44,999 bases of DNA from an uncultured Chlorobiaceae bacterium (GTDB taxonomy: Bacteria > Bacteroidota > Chlorobiia > Chlorobiales > Chlorobiaceae): positions 1-44,999 of the forward strand of contig CAIPYV010000001.1 of the NCBI GenBank assembly GCA_903869365.1, written 5' to 3'. Under the pieces are notes generated by a model, which worked only from the letters and a program-made list of their open reading frames with translations, was not told the origin of the DNA and did not search any database. Of this stretch, positions 36,856 to 44,999 are shown one piece after another; positions within the stretch are counted from its first letter, which is position 1, and the number at the start of each line of letters is the position of its first letter. Made by a program: the position numbers and the translations under genes.

Positions 36856-37929
36856 TTATTTTTTATGAGATTTCTGATGATCCTGCTTGACATGTTCCGT
36901 CATTTCTCTGAACATCGCCCTGAATATCTTGATACCCTTGGACGATTTTACAAGTGGCGGTGGCGGTGGCGTTCTTCGTTTAACAATCATCTTCATAGCC
37001 ATTGGCAGAAGGTTCCGCAGCGTCCAGACCATACCATTGGTTCGTATCGGAAGAGTGGCTTCGACCAGTTTGCCCTTCTTTTCAATATCCTCCATAAAGG
37101 CTTCGGCATGTTTAGCACCGCTGGTATCTTTGGGTCCTCTGCACTCAAGCGCATCTTCACGTATCGCATGAATGGCTTCCATAATCGGAATACTTTTCAC
37201 GCACGATTCCTGACAACGGTAACAGTGCGTGCAGTCCCAGACGCCATGATCCTTGACAAGTTCGGCCAGACGCACATCATGAATGGAATCTCGGCTATCG
37301 ACATTCATTCGGTAGGATTTCAGCAGCACAGCCGGAGAGACATACTCTTTGTTTGCCCTGAGAATGCTGCACTCCGAAACACATGAAGCGCACAGAATAC
37401 AGTCGGTTGCCTTATCGTACCGATGAAACTCCTCTTCTGAAACAAGAAATTCTTTCTTGCCCATTTCAGCAAGCGGCATGGTTGAATTGATCCAGTTCGA
37501 ATAGCGCTTCATTTTATCAACCAGTGGATCCATATCGACAATAAGATCCTTGATCATCGGCAGACTGCGCAAAGGCTCTACCTTGATGATACCGGGCTCC
37601 CTGCATTTATCGAGTTCTTCCCATACCTGGCTTGTGCAGGCAAGCTTTGATATACCATTGACGCGCATACCGCATGAGCCGCATATTCCTGCCTGACAAA
37701 AAGCTCTGAAACTGAGCGTGGCATCAACATGCTCTTTAATATAATTCAGCGATCTGAGTACCGTAATACCTCTTTCAGCCGAAATCGTATAATCGTCAAA
37801 ATATGGCTTGCTGTCGACCTGTGGATTAAAGCGAAAAACCCGAAAGGTTACATCTCTTTTCCCTTCCTGATGCTGATCTATTGTTTCCGTCATGAGAGAG
37901 TGATTAATAAGTTCTTTCCTGAAGTTCAT
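36856..37929 (-). CDS. sdhB: Succinate dehydrogenase/fumarate reductase iron-sulfur subunit
   Basis: This subunit wires electrons between the flavin and the quinone-side subunit. The plant-type 2Fe-2S domain has FCQAGICGSCGMRVNG and a further cysteine in KLACTSQ. Two cluster motifs follow, CILCASCVSEC and CTHCYRCQESC. At 357 residues it is longer than the usual 240-250, with an extra C-terminal part ending in a basic, proline-containing tail. The start at 37929 lies 26 bp inside sdhA. A methionine at 37893 would remove the overlap. The motif order is typical of class E enzymes. Confidence 0.92.
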   Translation of the reverse strand: MNFRKELINHSLMTETIDQHQEGKRDVTFRVFRFNPQVDSKPYFDDYTISAERGITVLRSLNYIKEHVDATLSFRAFCQAGICGSCGMRVNGISKLACTSQVWEELDKCREPGIIKVEPLRSLPMIKDLIVDMDPLVDKMKRYSNWINSTMPLAEMGKKEFLVSEEEFHRYDKATDCILCASCVSECSILRANKEYVSPAVLLKSYRMNVDSRDSIHDVRLAELVKDHGVWDCTHCYRCQESCVKSIPIMEAIHAIREDALECRGPKDTSGAKHAEAFMEDIEKKGKLVEATLPIRTNGMVWTLRNLLPMAMKMIVKRRTPPPPPLVKSSKGIKIFRAMFREMTEHVKQDHQKSHKK

Positions 37930-39607
37930 AGCGTCCCATCGTTACCGGTTTTTCACCTGGAAGGACTTTACCATCAACAAGGGTTGCCAGAGTATGCTTG
38001 TGCCACTTTTCGTCATCCCTGACCGGAAAATCTATCCTAGTATGAGAACCACGGCTTTCCTCACGGGCCAAGGCACCAACGGCAACAGTTTCGGCCAGAT
38101 CAAGCATATTTTTCAGTTCAAGTACCTGCATAAGATTGGTGTTGAAAACATCACTCGAATCAAAAACACGGACTTTTTTAAACCGTTCCTTAAGCTCTGC
38201 AATATCCTCTATACCTTTATGCAGCAGGGAAGACTCTCTGAAAATACCAGCATTTAAAGCAAGCGTCTGACCTAGTTCTTCACGCAGTGCACCATACCGT
38301 TCATAGTGACCGGAAGGCTGCATGCGATGTCTGAGCTCCTCGGCACTCACCCTGATCTCTTCCTCAGAAATAGTACCAGGCTCAAATTTTCCAGCCTCTT
38401 CAGCCGCCGTGTGACCGGCAATTCGGCCGAAGACAAGAATGTCGAGCAGAGAGTTTCCGCCAAGGCGGTTTGCACCATGCACAGAAACACAGGCACACTC
38501 ACCGGCAGCATAGACACCGTCCATGACCGTGCGGCCAAAGTTATCGGTATCGATTCCTCCCATTGAGTAATGGGCAGTCGGTCTTACCGGAATCGGTTCC
38601 TCAATAGGGTCAACTCCTTCAAAGTTCAATGACATCTCGCGTATCTGCGGAAGCCTCGATTTTATGAGATCGGCTCCAAGATGACGGAGATCAAGATGAA
38701 CATATTTCCCTGCAGGGCTTTCAAAACCTCTACCTTCAAGAATTTCCGTTTCAATTGAACGTGAAACAAGATCCCGTGGGCCAAGCTCCATCTTTTCTTT
38801 CGCATATCTGGCCATGAAACGCTCACCATCCTTATTAATAAGGTAGCCCCCTTCACCCCTGGCCCCTTCGGTAACCAGCAAACCGCTCTTTCTCAGACCT
38901 GTAGGATGGAACTGAACAAACTCCATGTCCTTCATCGGTATGCCTGCCCGATAGGCAATGGCCTGACCGTCACCGGTATTACCAGCCGCATTGCTGGATC
39001 GATTCCAGTACATCTTGGCATAGCCGCCAGTCGCAAAAATCACCGTTTTGGCTGGGAAAGCCTCAACCCTGCCGCTCTTCATATTCATGGCAATCAAGCC
39101 CCGGGAACGACTGCCGTTGACCGCAAGGTTCAGTGCAAAATATTCATTAAAAAAGATCACCCCTTTTCTCAAGCACTGTTCGTAAAGAGTCTGCAGGATA
39201 GTATGCCCTGTTTTATCGGCGCAGTAACAACACCGTGGACGACCGGCTCCACCGAAAGGCCTCTGAGCAATGGTATTATCATCCAGTCTTGACCAAGGTG
39301 TCCCTATATTTTCAAGTTCACGGATAATTTTAGGAGCTTCAGAGCAAAGAACCTCGACAGCATCCTGATCAGCAAGATAGTCACTGCCCTTGATGGTATC
39401 GAAAATATGCATTTCAATGGTATCGTCCTTTGCCTTGTTACCAAGAGCGGCATTGGCTCCTCCCTGAGCTGCAGAGGTATGCGACCGGTTAGGATAGACT
39501 TTGGACAGAACGGCGATATTCAGCGCAGGATTGGTTTTCATAGCCTCCATTGCGGCATACAGACCTGCACCCCCGCCTCCGACAATAACAATATCAAATG
39601 GTTTCAT
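37904..39607 (-). CDS. sdhA: Succinate dehydrogenase/fumarate reductase flavoprotein subunit
   Basis: This 567-residue flavoprotein holds covalently bound FAD and the dicarboxylate site. The FAD motif is IVIVGGGGAGLYAAMEA, followed by YPNRSHTSAAQGGANAALGN, which contains the flavin-linking histidine. The substrate region HPTGLRKSGLLVTEGARGEG has the expected catalytic residues. The block HYSMGGIDTDNFGRT and the C-terminal GANRLGGNSLLDILVFG are conserved. It is the first gene of the sdhABE operon. A 229-bp gap upstream without a gene probably holds the promoter. Confidence 0.95.
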   Translation of the reverse strand: MKPFDIVIVGGGGAGLYAAMEAMKTNPALNIAVLSKVYPNRSHTSAAQGGANAALGNKAKDDTIEMHIFDTIKGSDYLADQDAVEVLCSEAPKIIRELENIGTPWSRLDDNTIAQRPFGGAGRPRCCYCADKTGHTILQTLYEQCLRKGVIFFNEYFALNLAVNGSRSRGLIAMNMKSGRVEAFPAKTVIFATGGYAKMYWNRSSNAAGNTGDGQAIAYRAGIPMKDMEFVQFHPTGLRKSGLLVTEGARGEGGYLINKDGERFMARYAKEKMELGPRDLVSRSIETEILEGRGFESPAGKYVHLDLRHLGADLIKSRLPQIREMSLNFEGVDPIEEPIPVRPTAHYSMGGIDTDNFGRTVMDGVYAAGECACVSVHGANRLGGNSLLDILVFGRIAGHTAAEEAGKFEPGTISEEEIRVSAEELRHRMQPSGHYERYGALREELGQTLALNAGIFRESSLLHKGIEDIAELKERFKKVRVFDSSDVFNTNLMQVLELKNMLDLAETVAVGALAREESRGSHTRIDFPVRDDEKWHKHTLATLVDGKVLPGEKPVTMGRYELQERTY

Positions 39608-39836
39608 ACGCTCAAATCTCTTTATGAAGCTGTCAAGGACGCTTCACTGATTAAACAGAAGAGCACTGCAGCTGGCAGTGCCCCGCTCGTTGAAATTGTC
39701 TTTCTGGTATTACTGAGGAATGCAGTACAAGAGAACCTGACTGCCGGAAATTTTTACACCTGACACGAATTTGAGTGCACTGGAAAACACATCAGGTATC
39801 GTTTACTCAAACCGTCGACGACGATGCACGGAACTC

Positions 39837-40283
39837 TTACATAGCGACATGGTTGTCATGAACCGGAAGCTCCTCGACAGCATGAAGCACATCAGTCATA
39901 TTCAGGACACCCAAAACCTTATTGTTTTCCATAACGGTAAGGCGCCTGATATTGGTTCTTTTCATCAGGCGAAGAGCATATTTTATCCTGAGACCGGGAT
40001 TGACACTGATAACCGGCTTGCTCATGATCTGAAAAACAGGAGTATTCCAGGGATCGCGATGAACATCTTCACCGGGATCAATTACTTTTTCAAGAATATC
40101 TTTTTCAGTAACAATACCATAGCAGTCATCCTCATTTCTCGGTTCTACAATAAGGCCGCTCTCATTACTTTTTTTCATAATCTGAAGCGCTTCTGCAACA
40201 GTACAGCTTCCTTTAATAATTCGAAATTCCTTCTGCATGAGAGCAGAAACCGGCAGCGTCCTTAATGTTATAAGCTGATCCAT
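39837..40283 (-). CDS. Tandem CBS-domain protein
   Basis: This 148-residue protein consists of two CBS motifs and little else (about residues 12-72 and 83-140). Diagnostic stretches are [20 protein letters not shown] and [20 protein letters not shown]. Such pairs bind adenine nucleotides and act as energy or ligand sensors when attached to, or binding, a partner. No partner enzyme is next to it. It lies 229 bp upstream of sdhA on the same strand and could share its regulation. Function is unknown. Confidence 0.85.
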   Translation of the reverse strand: MDQLITLRTLPVSALMQKEFRIIKGSCTVAEALQIMKKSNESGLIVEPRNEDDCYGIVTEKDILEKVIDPGEDVHRDPWNTPVFQIMSKPVISVNPGLRIKYALRLMKRTNIRRLTVMENNKVLGVLNMTDVLHAVEELPVHDNHVAM

Positions 40284-40440
40284 AGTCGTCAGGTTGCTTA
40301 AATATTATAAAAACACAGAATGTCACTATTAATGCTTACGTAAAACCAAGAATAGCGCACCTATATTATCTTTGAAAGCTGAATAAGGCGGGGGTACGTC
40401 AGCCAGCACCCATAAAATCTGGCACAAGGAATTAATTTAT

Positions 40441-40491
40441 AAAAAAAAACAACATAATTGCAAGAGCGACCCGCTCAAAACGGAAATTATG
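40441..40491 (-). terminator. Probable terminator of the MBL-fold hydrolase gene
   Basis: CATAATT (40453-40459) pairs with AATTATG (40485-40491), and an inner stem GAGCG/CGCTC (40464-40468, 40472-40476) sits in the loop. On the minus strand a run of ten T residues follows. The stop codon of the hydrolase lies within the outer stem. Confidence 0.6.
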
Positions 40492-41128
40492 CGATACCAT
40501 GAATTTTTTTATAGGCCGCCCAGTTCTGTTTCAACTGGAAAAAAGCATTGAAATCCTTCTGAAGCAGAAAGGGATTTGATGAGCGCTCATGGCCGATAGA
40601 CGAGAGTGGGGCAATACCGTAATCGTGTCCTGGATAAACTTGAGTAAGATCAGGCAGCACCATGAGTTTGTGATGCAGTGAATGGTATTCCAGTAAAGCC
40701 TGTTCTTCACTGTCGGTTCCCCCGACCTTTCCGGTAAAAAGGGTATCACCGGTAAAGAGAGCATCACCGATATGAATGCAGAGAGAGTCCATGGTATGCC
40801 CTGGCGTATGGAGAATTCGGGCTTCAAGAGCACCAAGAGGAATCGACGCACCATCGCTCACCTTGATCCCTGTAAGGGGACAGATCTCACCGTAGAGAAG
40901 GGGAGTGATACCAGTCAGATGCATGATGGCAGCATTTCCATTGGTATGATCGTCGTGACCATGCGTCGAAAAAATAAAGCGGATGACAAAACCATGGTCA
41001 GCAGCAAACCGGACAATCATCCCCGGATTAAATGAGGCATCAATCACCATGGCTTCACCTGAAACCTGATCGGCGACAAGATAACCGAAATTCCTGTCAC
41101 CGCCTGTACGAAACTGTTCGATAATCAT
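40487..41128 (-). CDS. Metallo-beta-lactamase-fold hydrolase (glyoxalase II-like)
   Basis: The protein has 213 residues and the canonical di-metal ligands of the MBL superfamily. FSTHGHDDHTNG carries the HxHxDH core, HTPGHTMDSLCIH the next histidine, FTGDTLFTGKVGG the bridging Asp, and VYPGHDYG the last histidine. It is closest in layout to glyoxalase II/persulfide dioxygenase-like enzymes (COG0491). The substrate cannot be deduced. In a sulfur-oxidising phototroph a persulfide or glutathione-type thioester substrate is possible but unproven. It is monocistronic. Confidence 0.88.
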   Translation of the reverse strand: MIIEQFRTGGDRNFGYLVADQVSGEAMVIDASFNPGMIVRFAADHGFVIRFIFSTHGHDDHTNGNAAIMHLTGITPLLYGEICPLTGIKVSDGASIPLGALEARILHTPGHTMDSLCIHIGDALFTGDTLFTGKVGGTDSEEQALLEYHSLHHKLMVLPDLTQVYPGHDYGIAPLSSIGHERSSNPFLLQKDFNAFFQLKQNWAAYKKIHGIA

Positions 41129-41816
41129 AGGGTAATTGAAACTATTATTGAGATTTATTTTCAGCCATATAAGAAATAATCGGCACCACTAAATTACGCA
41201 AGATTCATGCTGCCATCGACAAAAATCTCTGTACGAATACGCTGAATATCTTCCGACTTAAAAGAACTTTTTGACGGTAAACAAAGCGAAGCTATTGTCG
41301 GGATCATTTTCTGTGAAGCGCTTCGTAGTGGAGTCTTGGCATGGTGTTGGAGTGGCGGTAGCAGTCTTGTTCGATCTCATTTAGTTGTTAGGCAGCAGCA
41401 GGGGAGCCGCCGCCAGCAGCATCGCCATCAATGCCAAGTAGTTTTGGCATAAACAATTGCAGCAACGAAAGAGGCAGGAGTTTCATAGGTCATAACATTT
41501 TATTTCAAATAAGAAACAATAAAATGTAAGAAAATAAATAAAGATTGAGTAACAAAAAAGATAACGGTTGAATAAGATGAACAGAGAATTGCAGAGGGCG
41601 GGGCGGTGAAGTAACCCGCTGCTGAAGGGGTAATAAAGCCCGGCGGGGAAGTCAAATCTGAGAAATGACAGGATTGTTATAGCGAGGCGACGAGGCTGTC
41701 GTCATTAAAAATTTACCGGCTGACCATTGTCTCCAGTATTTTTCGTAGTTCGTTCATGTCAATCGTGTTGATATCAGCGATCGATTTTAACGGAGAATCA
41801 AGTTGTGCTTCAATGC
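41129..41816. other. Gene-poor stretch with doubtful very short frames
   Basis: This 688-bp gap holds no gene I recognise. On the minus strand there are two adjacent tiny open frames. One at 41388-41486 gives a 32-residue product starting MKLLPLSLLQLFMPKLLG with a Gly/Ala-rich end. One at 41258-41380 gives 40 residues starting MRSNKTATATPTPCQD. A third frame (stop near 41199) carries SEDIQRIRTEIFVDGSMNLA, which would continue the second if one T in the TTTT at 41259-41262 were removed. Neither small frame has a clear ribosome-binding site. Bases 41590-41660 are locally GC-rich. The region looks like decayed gene material, not a regulatory region. Confidence 0.4.
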
Positions 41817-42458
41817 CTAACAATTCATCAACCTTTGAATTTCCAGGAGATTGAGATCGATACTGTGATTTAGCTTCACTGCTTTATTAAAGGGAACCTG
41901 AACAATTTTTTCATTACAGAGTCCTATCATGATGCTTTTCTGGTCATCAAGCAATGCCTCAACAGCAGCGACCCCTATTCTGGTCGCATTCACGCGATCC
42001 TTTGCTGTTGGACTCCCGCCACGTTGATCAATGGTGGCAGGAATGCCGACAAACGAAATATTGAATTCCAGTGACATCTCCAAAGCTCCGGTAAAAGAAC
42101 CGTCTCCGCCAATAACAACAACTGCGTCAATATCATTTATTTTCAATTGTTGATAAGCCAGTTCACGACCCTCCGGAGTTCTGAATGCAGCACTCCTGGC
42201 TGTTTTAAGCATGGTTCCACCCAATTGAAGAATGCCGCTGACATCAGAAGCTTTCAGGGGAATAAAATCCCCTTCAATCATTCCCTGATACCCCCGACGA
42301 ATCCCGACAACTTTTAGTTTATGAGCAATGGCGGCACGAGTTACAGCACGAATTGCAGCATTCATTCCAGGGGCATCACCACCGGATGTAACCACTGCTA
42401 TTTTCTGTAATTTCTTTTTTTTCTCGTGAACATCAGAGAGCATATTTTTCGTAGTCAT
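41817..42458 (-). pseudogene. pfkA: 6-phosphofructokinase gene with central deletion
   Basis: The ATG at 42458 has AAAGG 5 bp upstream. The 213-residue frame starts as an ATP-dependent phosphofructokinase: TSGGDAPGMNAAIRAVT, RRGYQGMIEGDF, VVVIGGDGSFTGA, GIPATID. After Asp144 (codon at 42027-42029) the family would continue with ND and the catalytic and fructose-6-phosphate-binding region. Here it jumps directly to QRGGSPTAKDRVNATRIGVA, a motif about 110 residues further on in intact enzymes, and then runs to a normal C-terminus. The frame is preserved across the junction. The product lacks the active site and is very unlikely to be a kinase. Confidence 0.85.
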
Positions 42459-42723
42459 CAATACCTTTATTGATTCATCCAACAGAAACCAGCATAAGTA
42501 TACCCGACAACATGCATAAATAAGAGCTGTTGATCAATGCCTATCACCTCTTGCAAGTGTCCGCCAGAAGAGAGTGCCACCAGCTCTTCCTGGCTTGAAT
42601 GATACCATGCGATTTAAGTAAATTTTAAGCATCGCTTAAGGCAACCTTAATATGCCTGTGTTAGTTTATAAAAACGGATATGAAAGGCAAAAAGGAAAGG
42701 ATAAAGATCCTGAAAACATCATG

Positions 42724-43351
42724 GACAGAATAAAAGAAAGCAAAGTTATTCTTCTTCTGGTTGTTCTGTTCATTTCGGTATTATTTATAGCCATGATTCG
42801 CTACTTTCTTCTGGCTATTTTTCTCGCCGCAATCTCTTCCGCGCTGGCGATGCCGATATTCCATCGATTTTCAAGCTGGTTTAAAGGAAAAAAAAAGCCT
42901 GAACGCCGCCCTGACCTTGCTGACCCTGATGTTCATGGTTTTCATCCCGTTTGTACTCCTGATTGGTATCGTTATGCAACAGGCAGCCCAGATAAGCCGA
43001 AGCGCCGTACCCTGGATGCAGCAGCAGATCCTTGAACCAGCAGTTTTTCAGCAGCATCTTCGCTCCCTCCCGTTTTACAATGAACTTGAGCTCTACCGAG
43101 GTGAAATTTTGCAAAAAGCAGGGGAAATTTCCGGACAGGAAGGATCCATTCTTTTCAAATACGTTTCATCGTTTACCCTCTCCGCGGTTCAAGACCTTGT
43201 TCTGCTTTTGATTTTTTTCTATGTCATGTTCTTTTTTATCAGGGACGGCAATCAGATTCTGGAAAAAATCCTCTCCTGTCTTCCCCTGTCCCAAATATAT
43301 GAAGAGACATTCAGAGAACAATTACTCGAGATCAAAGGCGCTAAAGAGTGA
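42724..43351 (+). pseudogene. AI-2E-family permease gene, frameshifted and shortened
   Basis: The frame opens at 42724 (MDRIKESKVILLLVVLFISV) with two hydrophobic spans. It leaves frame at a run of nine A residues (42888-42896). The correct continuation is in another frame (AALTLLTLMFMVFIPFVLLI) and reads through FYNELELYRGEILQKAGEIS and VLLLIFFYVMFFFIRDG to FREQLLEIKGAKE. Family members have about 350 residues and several further membrane segments after the FREQLL region. Those are missing, so the gene is broken twice. Its stop overlaps the GTG of the downstream ATPase gene. Substrate is unknown. Confidence 0.75.
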
Positions 43352-44999
43352 ATATGCTTCAGAATATTGAGGAAAAAAGATCAGGAAATGCCGTGCATAA
43401 CCAATTGAAATCCCAAAGTTTTACAGGACTTTCAGAAACAGAAGCCGCAACCCGACTTGTTACCGAAGGCTATAACGAAATACCCTCTTCAGTACGGAAA
43501 GGTTTTTTTTCAACAGCAGTTGACGTTATACGAGAGCCAATGTTTCTGCTGCTGTTTGCATGCGGAGCAGTCTATATGGTGCTGGGTGATGTTCAGGAAG
43601 CCCTTATGCTTCTGACCTTTGTCTTCTTTGTTGTCGCTCTGACCCTGTACCAGGAGCGCAAAACAGAACATGCACTCGAAGCGTTGCGCGACCTGTCGAG
43701 TCCTCGCGCATTAGTCATTCGAGATGGATCAGAAAGGAGGATTGCCGGACGAGAAGTAGTTCGTGACGACATTTTGATCCTCAGTGAGGGAGACAGGATT
43801 CCTGCCGATGCCGAAATTCTCCAAAGTTTGAATCTCTTGGTCGACGAATCTCTGCTTACCGGAGAATCTGTTCCCGTGAGCAAGAGCGAAGAGAACTTCA
43901 TGTATTCCGGCACCATGGTTGTTCAAGGCCAGGGTATTGCAAGGGTCTATGCAACCGGAGTAAAAACCGAGTTAGGCAAAATTGGCAAAATTCTTCAAAC
44001 CCTCAGCCAGGAAGAGACACTCTTGCAAAAAGAGACCAGCCAATGGGTACGTATACTCTCTATACTCGGCATCTCATTGTGCTTTTTGGTCATAACGTTT
44101 TTTGGAATTCTTCATGCCGATTGGCTCAATGGAGTGCTGACCGGCATAACCCTCGCGATGGCAATTTTGCCTGAAGAACTACCCGTTGTCCTGGTCATCT
44201 TTCTTGCCATGGGCGCCTGGCGTATTTCCAAAAAACAGGTGCTCACCCGAAAAATGCCAGCCATCGAAACACTGGGCGCCACTTCGGTTCTTTGTGTCGA
44301 TAAAACCGGAACGCTGACCATGAACCGAATGACCGTGAAAAAGCTCTTTTCCGGAGAAGATTTTATTGATGTCGATAAGACGTTATCAGCTACCCTTCCA
44401 GAAAAGTTTCATGCCTTGCTGGAATTCGGAACCCTTGCCAGCCAGCTTAACCCCTTCGACCCCATGGAAAAGGCGATCAAGATGCTTGCAGATCAGCGCC
44501 TTGACCAGCAAAAACTCATCCATCAGCAGTTGGACTTCCTGCATGAAGTCCCCCTTTCCAAAGAGCAACTCTCACTGTCACGAGCCTGGAAATCACCAGA
44601 AAGCGACACCTGCATCATCGCCGCCAAAGGCGCACCAGAAGCCATCATCGATCTGTGTCATTTTGATGAAGAGCAGACAGCCAGAATGACCAAACTTATA
44701 GAGGTAATGGCAGATGAAGGCTTGAGAATACTCGGCGTCGAAAAATCCGGATTTATTCATTACCAGCCCTGAAAGCAGCTAATATTGGCATCGCGATGGG
44801 AGCACGAGGATCCGATGTTGCCCGAGAGTCCGCAGCAATTGTCCTTCTCGATGACGATTTTTCCTCCATAGTACAAGCAATGAAGCTTGGTCGCAGGATA
44901 TACGACAACATCCGAAAAGCAATTGCCTACATCTTTGCCATTCACGTTCCTATCGCCGGACTCTCCCTGATTCCAGCACTATTTCACCTGCCGATGGTA
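43348..44999 (+). pseudogene. P-type cation-transporting ATPase gene with internal deletion and frameshift
   Basis: The first frame (43348-44772) encodes the N-terminal part of a P2-type (Ca2+-like) ATPase. It has the actuator motif LLTGESVPVSKSE, the membrane motif AILPEELPVVL, the phosphorylation site Asp318 in DKTGTLT, and the nucleotide-binding KGAPE. After [10 protein letters not shown] it reads [10 protein letters not shown] and stops. The downstream sequence resumes in another frame at 44763 with [20 protein letters not shown] and the M5 region ([20 protein letters not shown]), still open at the window edge. The segment with TGD and the GDGVND hinge is absent, so the pump cannot function. 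Confidence 0.85.

Noticed and set aside
41315-41324. Ten-base palindrome GAAGCGCTTC as an operator
   Set aside because: A single short palindrome in gene-poor DNA with no promoter near it is expected by chance.

Overview
The window comes from the chromosome of a green sulfur bacterium (Chlorobiaceae, Chlorobium-like). The deciding evidence is a pair of adjacent genes for the homodimeric photosystem P840 reaction centre, pscA (731 aa, with the F_X cysteine motif) and pscB (231 aa, Ala/Pro/Lys-rich N-terminus plus two 4Fe-4S motifs). Supporting evidence is a three-subunit succinate dehydrogenase/fumarate reductase with an HdrB-like subunit, as expected for the reductive TCA cycle, a large IspG with an inserted domain, and an atpA-atpG pair separated from the other ATP synthase genes.

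Layout. 0-3.7 kb (minus): tRNA-Thr(UGU), tRNA-Tyr, tRNA-Thr(GGU) and tRNA-Trp, then secE-nusG-rplK-rplA-rplJ-rplL leading towards rpoB. 3.7-8.3 kb (minus): eno, a FtsB/DivIC-like gene, ispG and a translationally coupled short-chain dehydrogenase. 8.5-10.6 kb (plus): an EF-G-like GTPase with its own terminator. 10.6-14.5 kb (minus): a polyprenol-phosphate mannosyltransferase-like enzyme, then the pscA-pscB operon with an intercistronic hairpin and a strong terminator. 14.9-17.3 kb (plus): dapF, gdhA and rubredoxin. 17.4-25.4 kb (minus): an unknown membrane protein, mtgA, tRNA-Arg, mutL, cinA and thrA. 25.5-28.0 kb (minus): atpA-atpG. 28.3-31.3 kb (plus): thrB-thrC-plsC, completing threonine synthesis with thrA. 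31.3-32.4 kb (minus): gmhA-ribH.

32.5-34.8 kb is an accessory patch beside hemE. It holds a collapsed type I restriction-modification locus (hsdM fragments joined to the hsdR 3' end), an apparently intact BrnT/BrnA-type toxin-antitoxin pair with a palindromic operator over its -10 box, and a vapB antitoxin whose vapC partner has lost its middle. A degenerate copy of the hemE terminator lies upstream of vapB, so vapBC sits between two copies of that terminator.

34.8-41.1 kb (minus) returns to core metabolism: a CBS-domain protein, a metallo-beta-lactamase-fold hydrolase, sdhA-sdhB-sdhE and hemE. 41.1-45.0 kb is decaying DNA: about 690 bp with only doubtful tiny frames, then a phosphofructokinase gene lacking its central catalytic part, a frameshifted and shortened AI-2E-family permease gene, and a P-type cation ATPase gene that has lost the end of its P domain and runs off the window.

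The main unexpected pattern is that five loci (hsdM/R, vapC, pfkA, the permease, the ATPase) lack an internal block while keeping recognisable sequence on both sides. This may reflect a common deletion process in this lineage or an artefact of assembly. No CRISPR array, rRNA gene, intact transposase or convincingly new defence system was found. All calls rest on reading the sequence and remembered family motifs; no database search was run.
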